NCBI RefSeq assembly: GCF_000425065.1
Contig: NZ_AULB01000015.1
Coordinates: forward strand, 62,001 to 126,000
DNA length: 64,000 nt
Direction: 5' to 3'
Origin: Actinomadura rifamycini DSM 43936
GTDB taxonomy: Bacteria; Actinomycetota; Actinomycetes; Streptosporangiales; Streptosporangiaceae
This document shows positions 55,512-64,000 of the stretch, piece by piece. The translations under genes and the position numbers were made by a program. Position 1 is the first letter of the stretch; the number at the start of each line of letters is the position of its first letter. Below the pieces are notes generated by a model. It did no database searches and had not been told where the DNA came from. It worked only from the letters and a program-made list of their open reading frames with translations.

Positions 55512-55841
55512 ATGCACAGCAACGACAACGAGGAACACTGGACCGACCACGCGATCTGCCGCGGCGCCGACCCCGACCTGTTCTTCCCGATCGGCTACTC
55601 GGCGGAGGTGCTGCGGGAGCAGGAGCTGGCCGCGAAGCAGATCTGCGGCAACTGCCCCGTGCAGGTCGACTGCCTGACCTGGGCGCTGCGCGTCGGCGAG
55701 CCCGACGGGATCTGGGGCGGGACGACCCCGGAGGAGCGCCGCTACCTGCGCCGCACCTCCGAGGCCCCCGCGCGCCGGCCGCTGCCGGTCATCGTCGTCC
55801 GCGGCGACGCCTCGACGTCCGAGCACGCCTCCGCGGCCTGA
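55512..55841 (+). CDS. WhiB-family iron-sulfur transcription factor
   Basis: A 109-residue Wbl protein that binds a 4Fe-4S cluster through Cys16, Cys45, Cys48 and Cys54 (DHAICRG; QICGNCPVQVDCL). The turn motif GEPDGIWGGTTPEERR and a short basic C-terminal DNA-binding stretch (RRYLRRTSEAPARR) follow. ATG 55512 follows AGGGAGAAG. Which Wbl subgroup it belongs to is uncertain; the EHWTDHAICRGADPDLFFP start is WhiB-like. It likely acts with a sigma factor in development or stress. Confidence 0.94.
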   Translation: MHSNDNEEHWTDHAICRGADPDLFFPIGYSAEVLREQELAAKQICGNCPVQVDCLTWALRVGEPDGIWGGTTPEERRYLRRTSEAPARRPLPVIVVRGDASTSEHASAA

Positions 55842-55855
55842 CCGGCCCGGCCTGA

Positions 55856-56773
55856 TCAGGCCGTCGTCTCCGGGACGGCGGCGTCCTCGGCGGCTCCGGC
55901 GGCCCGGCGGCGCTCGTCGCGGTGCCGCCGGACGGAGTACGCGAGGGCGGCCGCCCAGACGGCGTAGAGGACGGCGTAGACGGAGTACCGGACGGGCGCG
56001 GCGGCGTCGATCCAGTCGCTGTTCAGCAGCGTCCGGGAGTTCGTGAGGATGATCAGGCCGCCGACGGCCGCGCCGAGGACGGCCGGCGGCAGGTGCCGCA
56101 CCAGCCAGGCCGCGATCGGCGCGGCGATCAGCCCGCCGAGCAGCAGCGCGGCGGCCCAGCCCGCGTTGACCCCGGCGGTGCCGAGCCCGGTCAGGAAGCC
56201 GAGGCTCGCGGCGACCGCGACGAGGAACTCGCTGGTGTCGATGGTCCCGATGACCTTGCGGGGCTCCATCCGCCCGGACGCGAGCAGCGCGGGCGTGCCG
56301 ACCGGGCCCCAGCCCCCGCCGCCGGACGCGTCCACGAAGCCGGCCACGACGCCGAGCGGGGCGAGGAAGCGGCGGCGCAGCGGCTTGCCCAGGTTCGCCG
56401 TGGACGGGCCGCGTCGGGTGAAGCGGACGAGCACGTAGACGCCGAGCGACAGCAGGATCAGCGACATCACCGGGGCGGCGGCCTCGGTGGACAGCCAGGA
56501 CAGGAACGTCGCGCCGGCGAACGCGCCCACGGCGCCGGGGATGCCGACCTTGGCGACGACCTTCCAGTCGACGTTGCCGAACCGCCAGTGCGCGGCGCCG
56601 GACGCCAGCGTCGTCCCGATCTCGGACAGGTGCACGGTGGCCGAGGCGGCCGCCGGGCTCGTGCCCGCCGCGAGGAGCAGCGTCGTCGACGTCACCCCGT
56701 AGGCCATTCCCAGGCTCCCGTCCACCAGCTGGGCGCCGAGTCCCACCAGTGCGAGCACCACGAACGAGCGCAT
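55856..56773 (-). CDS. TauE/SafE-family anion permease
   Basis: A 305-residue, eight-helix transporter of the TSUP family (SFVVLALVGLGAQLVDGSLGMAYGVTSTT; AAHWRFGNVDWK; LAPLGVVAGFVDASGGGGWGPVGTPALL; TIDTSEFLVAVAASLGF). The family exports or imports sulfite, sulfonates or related anions. ATG 56773 has GGGAAG at 6 bases; GTG 56779 is less likely. It is convergent with whiB with a 14-base gap. Confidence 0.9.
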   Translation of the reverse strand: MRSFVVLALVGLGAQLVDGSLGMAYGVTSTTLLLAAGTSPAAASATVHLSEIGTTLASGAAHWRFGNVDWKVVAKVGIPGAVGAFAGATFLSWLSTEAAAPVMSLILLSLGVYVLVRFTRRGPSTANLGKPLRRRFLAPLGVVAGFVDASGGGGWGPVGTPALLASGRMEPRKVIGTIDTSEFLVAVAASLGFLTGLGTAGVNAGWAAALLLGGLIAAPIAAWLVRHLPPAVLGAAVGGLIILTNSRTLLNSDWIDAAAPVRYSVYAVLYAVWAAALAYSVRRHRDERRRAAGAAEDAAVPETTA

Positions 56774-56878
56774 GGCCACCTTCCCTACATGTTAGGTCGG
56801 AATAGAGGCCATTAAGCCACCGAAGGATGTCCCAGGTCAACCGGACTTATCGGTGAGCTTCGCCTGCCCGCGCGCCGC

Positions 56879-57352
56879 TCAGCCGAGCGCGTCCACGAAG
56901 CGCCCGGCCTCCTCGGCCGTCATCCCCGTCTCCGCCCGGACGAGCGCGACGGCCGACGCGCGGTCGTCCGCGTCGACGAACTCGCGCGCCCGGTCCGCCA
57001 CGGTGCCCGCGCCGCCCGCGGTCGCGCGGCCGCGCCGCCAGCCGGCCTGCAGCGCCTTCACGAAGTCCTTGCCCTCGCTCCGCCCGAGGCCGCCCGCCTC
57101 CCGGACGAGCTTCACCGCGTCCTTCGCCCGCCCCTCCGCCAGCAGCGCGCGGGCCTTCTCCTCGGCCTCGACGGGGACCTGCGCGCCGACCCACTCCAGC
57201 CGCATCCCGTCGATGTACGCCTTGGCGTCCACGAGGTCCATCCCGGTGGCCTTGCGCACCTCGGCGACGGCCTTGATCACCTGCCCCTTGGAGAGCAGCT
57301 CCACCACGCGGGTCCCGACCTCCGGCGGCACGTACGGCTGCTGGACGGACAT
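56879..57352 (-). CDS. Protein of three ribosomal-L7/L12-like repeats
   Basis: A 157-residue protein with three related helical units: VIKAVAEVRKATGMDLVDAK, AVKLVREAGGLGRSEGKDFV and AVALVRAETGMTAEEAGRFV. Each resembles the C-terminal VKxVRExTGLGLKEAKxxV element of ribosomal protein L7/L12. ATG 57352 has GGAGAGGGAG upstream. It has no signal or membrane segment. Function is unknown; it may be a protein-binding scaffold. It is probably cotranscribed with nothing, since the next gene upstream ends 49 bases away on the same strand, so coupling to the SnoaL gene is possible. Confidence 0.8.
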   Translation of the reverse strand: MSVQQPYVPPEVGTRVVELLSKGQVIKAVAEVRKATGMDLVDAKAYIDGMRLEWVGAQVPVEAEEKARALLAEGRAKDAVKLVREAGGLGRSEGKDFVKALQAGWRRGRATAGGAGTVADRAREFVDADDRASAVALVRAETGMTAEEAGRFVDALG

Positions 57353-57401
57353 CGCACTCCCTCTCCGATGAAATCGGACCGTTCCGACTCTAGTCGGACG
57401 C

Positions 57402-57812
57402 TCAGGAGTCGCCGAACGCTCCCAGCGCCGTCATCAGGCCCACCCCGTCCGACACCACCCAGTACTCGGCGAGCAGCCCGTCCGCGACGCGGAAGATGTC
57501 GTGCCCGACGAACGACACGCGCGTCCCGGGCGACGCCGTCGCGCCGGGCACGCCGCCCTGGTACGTCCCGTGGAACGTCCACCGCGCCGCGACCGTGTCG
57601 CCGCCCACCACGGGCCCGACGTCCAGGGTGTTCACGATGTCGGAGAACAGGTGGCGCGAGTGCCGGATCTGGTCGGCGGCCTCCCTCCGCCCGCGCACCT
57701 GCATCGCGGGCCAGTGCCCCACGAAGTCCGCCGCCATGATCTCGTCGAGGACGCCGTAGTCGCCCGCCCACGCGTCGAACAGCCACCGCCGGTAAAGTTC
57801 GTCCGCATCCAT
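57402..57812 (-). CDS. SnoaL-like polyketide cyclase/NTF2-fold protein
   Basis: A 136-residue alpha+beta barrel protein: YRRWLFDAWAGDYGVLDEIMAADFVGHWP, VVGGDTVAARWTFHGTYQG and FVGHDIFRVADGLLAEYWVVSD are typical of SnoaL-like ester cyclases. ATG 57812 has only a weak site (GGGG). Proteins of this kind often act in secondary metabolism, but most isolated members are of unknown substrate. Confidence 0.85.
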   Translation of the reverse strand: MDADELYRRWLFDAWAGDYGVLDEIMAADFVGHWPAMQVRGRREAADQIRHSRHLFSDIVNTLDVGPVVGGDTVAARWTFHGTYQGGVPGATASPGTRVSFVGHDIFRVADGLLAEYWVVSDGVGLMTALGAFGDS

Positions 57813-57975
57813 GGCCCCATTGTTCGCACGCGTCCCCCGTCCGTGCCAAGGGGCGACGGGCCCCCGGCGGCGGCGAAGGGCCGCGCGGGCCGCGTCCACC
57901 GGCGTTCTACCGCTGCTCAACTTCCCGTGAAATGCTGGTCACGTGGGCTTTACCTCGGCGTAGAGGGGACGCACC

Positions 57976-59469
57976 GTGGCCGACCGGCACTTGGAGATCG
58001 AGCAGAAGTACGACGCGGAGGCGGGGTTCGTGCTCCCGCCGCTGGACGGTCTTCCGGGGGTGTCGGCGGCCGCGGAGCCGCGCGTCCACGAGCTGCACGC
58101 GACCTACTTCGACACCGCCGACCTGCGGCTGGCGGCGCACGGGATCACGCTGCGGCGCCGCCGCGGCGGCGACGACTCCGGCTGGCACCTGAAGGTCCCG
58201 GCGGGGCCGGACGGCAAGCAGGAGCACCGCGCGCCGCTGGGCCGCCCGCGCGCCGTCCCGGCGCGGCTCGCCGGGCTGGTCGCCGTCCACACGCGCGGCG
58301 CGGAGCTGGCGCCCGTCGCGACGCTGGAGACCCGCCGGACGGTCGTGGTCCTGCGGGACGCGGACGGCGCGGCCCTCGCCGAGGTCGCCGACGACCTGGT
58401 GTCGGCGTACCGCGAGGAGGGCGACGAGCCGCGCCGGTGGCGGGAGATCGAGGTGGAGCTCGGCGGCGGCGGGCCGGAGCTGCTGAAGGCGGCGGGCAAG
58501 CGGCTCCGCAAGGCGGGCGCGCGGCGGGCGAAGTCGGCGTCGAAGCTGGGCCGGCTGCTCGGCGCGGACGTCCCGGCGGCGCCCGGCGCCGACGCGCGCG
58601 CCGCGACGCGGGCGCGGCTGCGGGAGCTGACCGCCAACGGGAAGCTGCCGACGGTGACGGCGGGCGACGCGGTCATGGGGTACCTGGCGGCGCAGCTGGA
58701 GAGCCTGATCGGGTACGACCCGCGGGCGCGGCTGGGCGAGGACGACGCCGTCCACCGGATGCGGGTCGCGACGCGGCGGCTGCGCAGCACGATGCAGGCG
58801 TACCGGCCGGTGCTCGACCCGGCCCGGACCGAGCCGGTGCAGGCGGAGCTGCGGTGGCTCGCGGCGGTGCTGGGCGAGGTCCGCGACCTGGAGGTGCTGC
58901 GCATGCGGTTCGCGGACGGCCCCCCGTACCTGCTGGACGACCTGGCCCGGCGGGAGCGCGGCGCGTACCGGCGGCTGAACCTGGCGCTGAAGGAGCCGCG
59001 GTACTTCGCGCTGCTCGACGCGCTCGACGGGCTGATCGCCGTCCCGCCGCTGGGCGGGCGCGCGGACCGCAAGGCCCGCAAGGAGCTGCCGGTGCTGGTG
59101 TCGCGGGTGTGGGAGCGGATGGCGCGCCAGTACCGGACGATCGCGACCGCCGAGGACCCGGACGTCGCGCGGCACGAGACCCGCAAGGCCGCCAAGCGCG
59201 CGCGCTACGCGGCGGAGCTGGCGACGCCCGTGCTGGGCGCGGCGGCGAAGCGCGCCGCGAAGGACGCCAAGCGCATCCAGGAGGTGCTCGGCGAGCACCA
59301 GGACGGCGTGCTCGCCATGGAGCGGCTCCGGACCTACCGGGGCCGCGCCCGGACGCCGCAGGACGCGTTCGCGCTCGGCGTCCTGTACGGGCGGGAGGAG
59401 TGCCGCGCGGAGACCGCCCGCGACCGGCTCGCCGTGACCTGGTCGCGCACCCTGGGGCCGTCCTTCTAG
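57976..59469 (+). CDS. CYTH-CHAD domain protein
   Basis: A 497-residue protein. The N-terminal CYTH (triphosphate tunnel) domain at residues 1-190 begins HLEIEQKYDAE (ExExK motif) and includes HATYFDTADLRLAAHGITLRRRR. The C-terminal CHAD domain (about 225-490) is helical and rich in conserved His and Arg (AVHRMRVATRRLRSTM; RHETRKAAKRARYAAEL; LGEHQDGVLAMERL), a surface known to bind polyphosphate. GAGGGGA precedes GTG 57976. Next to a mutT1-type gene and a ppk remnant, it fits a polyphosphate locus. Hydrolysis of triphosphate or polyphosphate is inferred. Confidence 0.93.
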   Translation: MADRHLEIEQKYDAEAGFVLPPLDGLPGVSAAAEPRVHELHATYFDTADLRLAAHGITLRRRRGGDDSGWHLKVPAGPDGKQEHRAPLGRPRAVPARLAGLVAVHTRGAELAPVATLETRRTVVVLRDADGAALAEVADDLVSAYREEGDEPRRWREIEVELGGGGPELLKAAGKRLRKAGARRAKSASKLGRLLGADVPAAPGADARAATRARLRELTANGKLPTVTAGDAVMGYLAAQLESLIGYDPRARLGEDDAVHRMRVATRRLRSTMQAYRPVLDPARTEPVQAELRWLAAVLGEVRDLEVLRMRFADGPPYLLDDLARRERGAYRRLNLALKEPRYFALLDALDGLIAVPPLGGRADRKARKELPVLVSRVWERMARQYRTIATAEDPDVARHETRKAAKRARYAAELATPVLGAAAKRAAKDAKRIQEVLGEHQDGVLAMERLRTYRGRARTPQDAFALGVLYGREECRAETARDRLAVTWSRTLGPSF

Positions 59470-59490
59470 GGGCGTCCTTCCAGGGAGCGT

Positions 59491-60480
59491 CTAGGGGGCG
59501 TGCCGCTCCAGGGCGGGCATGGCGTCCCCGGCGATGTGCGCGACCCAGAACTCGCCCTTGGCCAGGCACGGGTCGTCGGGGACCTTCTCGCCGAGTTCCC
59601 GGCACAGCCCGGTCACCAGCTCCTCGACGATCTCGCCGTGCGTGCAGACGAGCGCGGGGGCGCCCTCCGCGACGAGTTCGAGGAGCCGCTCGACGGCCTG
59701 CCCGGGCCCCGTCTCCCCGACGGTGAACGCGCCGTCCGTCGTGACGGGCGCGCGGGTGCGGCGGGCGTGCGGCAGGACGGTCTCGACGCAGCGGGCCGTC
59801 GCGGAGCTGACCAGCCGGGCGGGCCCGAACGCGTCCAGCAGCGGCGACAGCCGGGCCGCCTCCGCGCGCCCCCGCGCGTCGAGGGGGCGCAGCTCGTCGG
59901 CGTCCCGCCAGTCCGCCTTCGGGTGGGCGGCGGCGTGCCGCAGGACCACCAGCGGACGGGTGGCGGGCGGGCCCGCGAGGAACTCCTCCAGCAGCTCGGC
60001 GTCGTGCCGGTAGGACAGCCGGGCGGCGGCCCGCTCGGCGGGCAGCCATTCGAGCCGGTCGACCTCCTCGTTCGGGACGAACGCCGCGTCGGCGACCGGC
60101 CGCGCCGCCCACCAGTCGACCCGCTTCGCCCGGCCCCCCACCCGGTAGGTGCTCGTCGGGAGGCGGCGGCCGAGCCGCGGCACGATGCCGGTCTCCTCCT
60201 CGACCTCCCGGACGGCGGCGCGCAGCACGTGCTCGCCCGGGTCGACCTTCCCCTTCGGGAGCGACCAGTCGTCGTAGCGGGGGCGGTGGACGACGGCGAA
60301 CTCGGGGCCGTCCCGCCAGAGGAGGGCCCCGGCGGCATGGATGGTCCGGGAGTCGCCGGTGTCCGTGCTCATGGTGTCCGTGCCCGTGTCCGTGATGTCG
60401 GTGTCCGTGATGTCGGTGTCCGTGATGTCGGTGTCTGTGATGTCCGTGTCCGTGCTCTTGGTGTCACCGGCCTCAGCCAT
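59491..60480 (-). CDS. MutT1-like Nudix hydrolase / histidine phosphatase fusion
   Basis: A 329-residue two-domain enzyme. The Nudix domain (residues 45-165) has the box [23 protein letters not shown]. The C-terminal histidine-phosphatase domain has VLRHAAA (RH motif) and CTHGEI. Mycobacterial MutT1 has the same layout, removing 8-oxo-G nucleotides or dinucleoside polyphosphates and then dephosphorylating. The N terminus carries ITDTD repeats from a 15-bp DNA repeat. ATG 60480 overlaps the end of the ppk fragment by 8 bases, as expected for a ppk-mutT1 operon; with ppk truncated, its promoter may have been lost. Confidence 0.92.
   Translation of the reverse strand: MAEAGDTKSTDTDITDTDITDTDITDTDITDTGTDTMSTDTGDSRTIHAAGALLWRDGPEFAVVHRPRYDDWSLPKGKVDPGEHVLRAAVREVEEETGIVPRLGRRLPTSTYRVGGRAKRVDWWAARPVADAAFVPNEEVDRLEWLPAERAAARLSYRHDAELLEEFLAGPPATRPLVVLRHAAAHPKADWRDADELRPLDARGRAEAARLSPLLDAFGPARLVSSATARCVETVLPHARRTRAPVTTDGAFTVGETGPGQAVERLLELVAEGAPALVCTHGEIVEELVTGLCRELGEKVPDDPCLAKGEFWVAHIAGDAMPALERHAP
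60386..60445. repeat. Four 15-bp tandem repeats in the mutT1-like gene
   Basis: Units at 60386, 60401, 60416 and 60431 read GTGTCCGTGATGTCG on the plus strand, the last with two changes. On the coding strand they give repeated DITDT. The unit keeps the frame, so copy number can change without breaking the gene. Confidence 0.92.
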
Positions 60481-60820
60481 CGACCGTCCTCCAGCGGCGG
60501 CTCCGTACCAGATGCGTCTGGATGTCCTGCAAGGTCCCGCCCGGCGGGGGCGTGTTGCGCGTCCAGGTGCCGTCGCCGTCCAGGCACCAGGCGTGCGCTC
60601 CTTCGTCCATGGCCATGTCGATGAGCTCGATCAGCCGGTCGCGCTGCGCCCGGTCGGTGACGGTGACGAGCGCCTCGACGCGGCGGTCGAGGTTGCGGTG
60701 CATGAGGTCGGCGCTGCCGATCCACACCTCGGGGTCGCCGCCGTTCTCGAACGCGAAGACACGCGAGTGCTCCAGGAAGCGGCCGAGGACGCTGCGGACC
60801 CGGATCGTCTCCGACAGCCC
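60473..60820 (-). pseudogene. ppk: Polyphosphate kinase, C-terminal fragment only
   Basis: The frame reads [54 protein letters not shown] and [20 protein letters not shown]. This is the last part of the C2 domain of PPK1, which polymerises the gamma-phosphate of ATP. Homology stops abruptly at GLSE (60818-60820); the codons before it (CPWCPART) are not PPK. Some 600 residues, including the ATP site and the phosphorylated His, are missing, so the gene cannot be active. The gene overlaps mutT1 at its end. The break is shared with the phosphatase remnant on the other strand. Confidence 0.9.
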
Positions 60821-61319
60821 CGTCCTCGCGGGGCACCAGGGGCAGCGGCTCCTGGAGACGCTGGACGCGGTGCTGGAGCACGAGAGGTGGGGTGACGAGA
60901 TCTTCACCACGGTGTGCATGCTGGCGATCTCGCCGGACCGCCGCACGGCGCGCGTCCACCGGGCCGGGCACCCGCGCCCGCTGCTGTTCGGCCCGGACGG
61001 CGTCCGCGCGCTCCCGGAGGAGCCGCGCGGCCCCGCGCTGGGGCTGCTGCCCGGCCTGGAGTGGCCCGCGCAGGACGTCGAGCTCGGGGACGCCTGGGGG
61101 CTCATGCTCTACACCGACGGGCTGATCGAGGGCTGCGTCGGGGACGGCGGCGAACGGCTCGACCTCGAAGGGCTGCTGGAGCTGGCGGCCGCCGCGCACG
61201 CGCGCGGCGAGCGCGGCGAAGCGCTGATCGCGGGACTGGCCGCCGAGGCCGAGCGGCTGAACGGCGACGTCCTGTCCGACGACCTCGCGGTGCTGCTGCT
61301 CAGCCGCGGAGAGCTGTGA
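60821..61319 (+). pseudogene. SpoIIE-type PP2C phosphatase, C-terminal fragment
   Basis: From 60821 the plus strand encodes the second half of a SpoIIE/RsbU phosphatase domain: [60 protein letters not shown] and [15 protein letters not shown]. The first half, with the GDxxGHG-type metal site and any sensor domain, is missing. Such enzymes dephosphorylate anti-anti-sigma factors. The frame happens to stay open to 60522 through antisense ppk sequence. The stop overlaps the kinase start at 61316 as GTGA, so it was the first gene of a three-gene signalling operon. Confidence 0.88.
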
Positions 61320-63214
61320 CCGGCCTGCCGGCGCCCCGCCCGGACGACGGCACGACGGCGGACGCCCCCAAGAACGCCCCAACGAACGACACGACCGAGG
61401 ACGGCACCACGAAGAACGGCACCGGGAACGACGCGACCACCGCAGACACCACCGAATCCGCCGACGCCGCGGCGGGCGGCGACGAGCGGGCCGCCGAGGC
61501 GCGGACGTCCGAGGGCTTCGGCCCCCCGGTCGTCCTGCCCGAGGCCGAGTACCCGGAGCCGCACGGGCTGAGCCGGGTGAGCCTGCGCAACCTGTACCGG
61601 ACGGGCTCGCTGGTCCTCGCGCTCCTGCTGGCGGGCGCGTTCGCCCTGGCCGGGGCGGCGCTCTACCAGAACGACGGGGCCCGCGAGGAGCTCGTCCGCC
61701 AGGTGTCGCAGGCGACCCTCGAGCAGTTCGAGGTCACGTCGTCGCTGAACGCGCAGGACACCGCGATCCGGTCGTTCGCGAAGGACGGCGGCGCCGAGGC
61801 GCTCGCCGAGTTCCGCGCGGCGGTCGAGCGGGAGACCGCGGCGGCGGCCCGGATGCGGCGGCTGCTGGCCGGGGTGTCGGGCGGCGAGGAGGTCGTGGCG
61901 CTCCTGGACCGGACCGAGGCGGACGCCGCGGCGTGGCGGGCCGCGTTCGCCGAGCCGATGATCGCCCGCGGGGCGGGGACCGGGCTGACGGAGGAGCAGG
62001 ACGACCGCGGCCGGCGGCTGTACGACACCGTCCGCGGCGGCGTCCAGCGGCTGCAGGGCGCCATCACGACCCTGCACGAGGACGCCGCCGACCGGCTGGA
62101 GGCCCGCGGCCGCGCGACGCTGTGGGGGACGGGCTTCGCGCTCGGGCTCGTGGCCGCGGCGGTCATCGCGATGGCGGTGCTGATCCGGCGGACGGTGCTG
62201 AAGCCCGTGTCGTCCATGACCGACCGGGTCCGCGCGGTGGCGCAGGGGGACTTCGCGCACCCGCTGGACGTGTCGGGCCCGGCGGAGCTGCACGAGCTCG
62301 CCGCGATCATCGACGCGATGCGGCGGCGCATCATCGACGAGTGGGGCGCCAGCGTCCGGGCGGCGGGGCAGCTCACCGAGCAGGCCGAGGAGCTGCGCCG
62401 CTCGAACGCCGAGCTGGAGCAGTTCGCGTACGTGGCGAGCCACGACCTCCAGGAGCCGCTGCGGAAGGTCGCGAGCTTCTGCCAGATGATCGAGCGCCGG
62501 TACGGGGACCAGCTCGACGACCGGGGCCGCCAGTACATCGAGTTCGCGGTGGACGGCGCGAAGCGCATGCAGGCCCTCATCAACGACCTGCTGCAGTTCT
62601 CGCGGGTGGGCCGGATGTCGCGGATCGAGGACGCGGTCGACCTGAACGAGGTGGCCCGGCAGGCGGTGTCGAACCTGGACGCGCTGATCGAGGAGACGGG
62701 CGCGACCGTGGACGTCGGCGAGCTGCCGGCCGTCCCCGGGGACCGCAGCCAGCTCACGCAGCTGTTCCAGAACCTCGTCGGGAACGCGATCAAGTTCCGC
62801 CGCGAGGGCGTGGCGCCGCGCGTCGCCCTCGGCGCCGCCCGCCGGGACGGCGAGTGGGAGTTCCACTGCTCCGACAACGGCATCGGCATCGAACCCCGGT
62901 ACGCCGACCGCATCTTCCTCATCTTCCAGCGGCTGCACCAGCGCGACGAGTACTCCGGCACCGGCATCGGCCTGGCGCTGTGCAAGAAGATCGTGGAATA
63001 CCACGGCGGCCGCATCTGGCTGGCCGCAGAAGAACCCGACACAGAAGAACCCGACACAGAAGAAACGGATACGGAAGAACCGGCCGGAGCGGAGCGGGGC
63101 GACGGCGAGACCGGCACCGACGCCGGCACGGACGCCGACACCGCGCCCGGTTCCGGCACCACGTTCCGCTGGACCCTTCCCGAGAGAGAGACCGATGACC
63201 GACGGCATGACTGA
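61316..63214 (+). CDS. Membrane sensor histidine kinase (CHASE3/HAMP/HisKA/HATPase)
   Basis: A 632-residue kinase. A disordered Thr/Asp-rich N terminus (about 80 residues) precedes a first membrane helix ([19 protein letters not shown]), a helical extracellular sensor (residues 115-260), a second helix ([18 protein letters not shown]), HAMP ([19 protein letters not shown]), HisKA with His376 ([16 protein letters not shown]) and HATPase ([36 protein letters not shown]). An acidic 45-residue insert with PDTEE repeats lies between the last helix and final strand. GTGA overlap with the phosphatase remnant and overlap with the next gene show one operon. Confidence 0.92.
   Translation: MTGLPAPRPDDGTTADAPKNAPTNDTTEDGTTKNGTGNDATTADTTESADAAAGGDERAAEARTSEGFGPPVVLPEAEYPEPHGLSRVSLRNLYRTGSLVLALLLAGAFALAGAALYQNDGAREELVRQVSQATLEQFEVTSSLNAQDTAIRSFAKDGGAEALAEFRAAVERETAAAARMRRLLAGVSGGEEVVALLDRTEADAAAWRAAFAEPMIARGAGTGLTEEQDDRGRRLYDTVRGGVQRLQGAITTLHEDAADRLEARGRATLWGTGFALGLVAAAVIAMAVLIRRTVLKPVSSMTDRVRAVAQGDFAHPLDVSGPAELHELAAIIDAMRRRIIDEWGASVRAAGQLTEQAEELRRSNAELEQFAYVASHDLQEPLRKVASFCQMIERRYGDQLDDRGRQYIEFAVDGAKRMQALINDLLQFSRVGRMSRIEDAVDLNEVARQAVSNLDALIEETGATVDVGELPAVPGDRSQLTQLFQNLVGNAIKFRREGVAPRVALGAARRDGEWEFHCSDNGIGIEPRYADRIFLIFQRLHQRDEYSGTGIGLALCKKIVEYHGGRIWLAAEEPDTEEPDTEETDTEEPAGAERGDGETGTDAGTDADTAPGSGTTFRWTLPERETDDRRHD
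63029..63073. repeat. Three 15-bp tandem repeats in the histidine kinase gene
   Basis: Units GAAGAACCCGACACA at 63029 and 63044 and a diverged copy at 63059, purine-rich and low in GC for this genome. They encode EEPDT repeats inside the ATPase domain's C-terminal insert. Confidence 0.9.
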
Positions 63215-63644
63215 CGGACCCCGCCCCATCGAGGTGCTGCTGGTCGAGGACGATCCCGGGGACGTCCTGCTCACCACGGAGGCGTTCGAGCACAACAAGG
63301 TGCAGAACTTCCTGCACGTGGTCGAGGACGGCGAGAAGGCGATGGCGTTCCTGCGCCGCGAGGGCGAGTACGCCGGCAAGCCGCGCCCCGACCTGGTCCT
63401 GCTCGACCTGAACCTGCCGCGCAAGGACGGCCGCGAGGTGCTGAGCGAGATCAAGGACGACGAGGAGCTGCGCAGCATCCCGGTCGTGGTGCTGACGACG
63501 TCCGAGGCCGACGAGGACATCCTGCGCAGCTACCGCCTGCACGCCAACGCCTACGTGACCAAGCCGGTCGACTTCGAGCGGTTCGTGTCGGTCGTCCGGC
63601 AGATCGACGACTTCTTCGTGTCGGTCGTCAAGCTCCCCCGCTGA
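63195..63644 (+). CDS. Single-domain response regulator (Rcp1/CheY-like)
   Basis: A 149-residue receiver without output domain: [19 protein letters not shown], phosphoacceptor Asp71 in [23 protein letters not shown] and the Lys in [11 protein letters not shown]. The [12 protein letters not shown] form is that of response regulators partnered with phytochrome-type kinases. ATG 63195 overlaps the kinase end by 20 bases; ATG 63207 is an alternative start. It is the partner of the kinase at 61316; in related operons it activates or is read by the SpoIIE phosphatase that is truncated here. Confidence 0.93.
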   Translation: MTDGMTDGPRPIEVLLVEDDPGDVLLTTEAFEHNKVQNFLHVVEDGEKAMAFLRREGEYAGKPRPDLVLLDLNLPRKDGREVLSEIKDDEELRSIPVVVLTTSEADEDILRSYRLHANAYVTKPVDFERFVSVVRQIDDFFVSVVKLPR

Positions 63645-63762
63645 CGCCCCGCCCGGCCCGCCCGGCGCGGGCCGCGGCGGCGGCGGCCGGACGACCTCGG
63701 TGAATCCGCCGGGGCGGGAGCTGGCTCTCGCGATCGTCCGCCGGGCGCCTACAGTGGAGTAC

Positions 63763-64000
63763 ATGGTCGGCACGCCGGGTGATGGGGCCGCAGAGGAAGC
63801 GGCCGCCCTCGATGACGCCGCGGCCGTGCTCATGACCGTGTGGTCACGTGCGCACAACGCCCCGGACGTCCCGATTCCGGCGACGCAGCTGCGCGCGCTG
63901 CTCGCCCTGGAGGAGCGCCCGCTGAACGTCAGCAGCCTGGCCGAGCGGCTCGGCGCGCTGGTGTCGTCGGCGAGCCGGCTGTGCGACCGGCTGGAGGCGT
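63763..64000 (+). CDS. MarR-family regulator (3' end outside window)
   Basis: The first 79 residues of a winged-helix regulator: DDAAAVLMTVWSRAHNAPDV, then PIPATQLRALLALEERPLNV and the recognition part SSLAERLGALVSSASRLCDRLEA. GTGGAG precedes ATG 63763 closely. Transcriptional regulation is clear from the fold; target and ligand are unknown. A 118-base gap to the response regulator suggests an own promoter. Confidence 0.85.
   Translation, partial: MVGTPGDGAAEEAAALDDAAAVLMTVWSRAHNAPDVPIPATQLRALLALEERPLNVSSLAERLGALVSSASRLCDRLEA

Overview
The window is very GC-rich, densely coded DNA from a filamentous actinomycete. Evidence for this is BldC and WhiB-type developmental regulators, frequent GTG and TTG starts, an iron box of the DmdR/IdeR type, PurS/PurQ/PurL in separate genes, and the gene order bldC - (unknown) - valine dehydrogenase - DUF3073 - purM - purF - sterol-carrier-like gene, which matches the order I recall from Streptomyces. 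The BldC, DUF3073 and PurM/F proteins look Streptosporangiales-like (Actinomadura or a relative), but I cannot prove the genus. No tRNA, rRNA, CRISPR array, insertion sequence or phage gene was seen.

Layout. 1-3500: truncated cell-wall amidase lipoprotein, small unknown gene, LacI and TetR regulators. 3600-9430: bldC, unknown, vdh, DUF3073, purM-purF. 9560-16530: small membrane protein, LamG-like protein, sterol-carrier-like protein, Ser/Thr kinase, secreted coiled-coil protein, HD protein, MerR, DUF6461. 16600-22020: purL, purQ, anti-sigma kinase, purS; PurL carries an unusual repeat-rich N-terminal extension of about 490 residues. 22100-27440: beta-solenoid membrane protein and a three-gene 2-oxoacid dehydrogenase operon. 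27670-31690: iron-boxed siderophore uptake operon. 31758-36053: AraC regulator, OmpA-like lipoprotein, FadE5-type acyl-CoA dehydrogenase.

36400-46166 is the most interesting part. It holds a processive GT2 synthase behind a promoter and a long foldable leader, two large membrane-anchored right-handed beta-helix proteins of AlgG (mannuronan C5-epimerase) type, two smaller anchored beta-helix proteins that may be lyases or epimerases, and a UDP-glucose 6-dehydrogenase. Together they look like a Gram-positive counterpart of the alginate machinery, built to make and modify a uronic-acid exopolysaccharide.

46280-57812: a guanidine-III riboswitch in front of an SMR exporter, Spo0M, a second beta-solenoid paralogue, an SDR, a NarL-type two-component system, a DUF418 protein, rhomboid, quinone reductase, GNAT, WhiB behind tandem palindromes, TauE, an L7/L12-like repeat protein and a SnoaL protein. 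57976-64000: CYTH-CHAD and MutT1-like genes of a polyphosphate locus. Polyphosphate kinase survives only as its C-terminal end and abuts, at about 60820, an equally 5'-truncated SpoIIE phosphatase in opposite orientation. A histidine kinase, a response regulator and a partial MarR gene follow. Four-base ATGA/GTGA overlaps link most operon partners.
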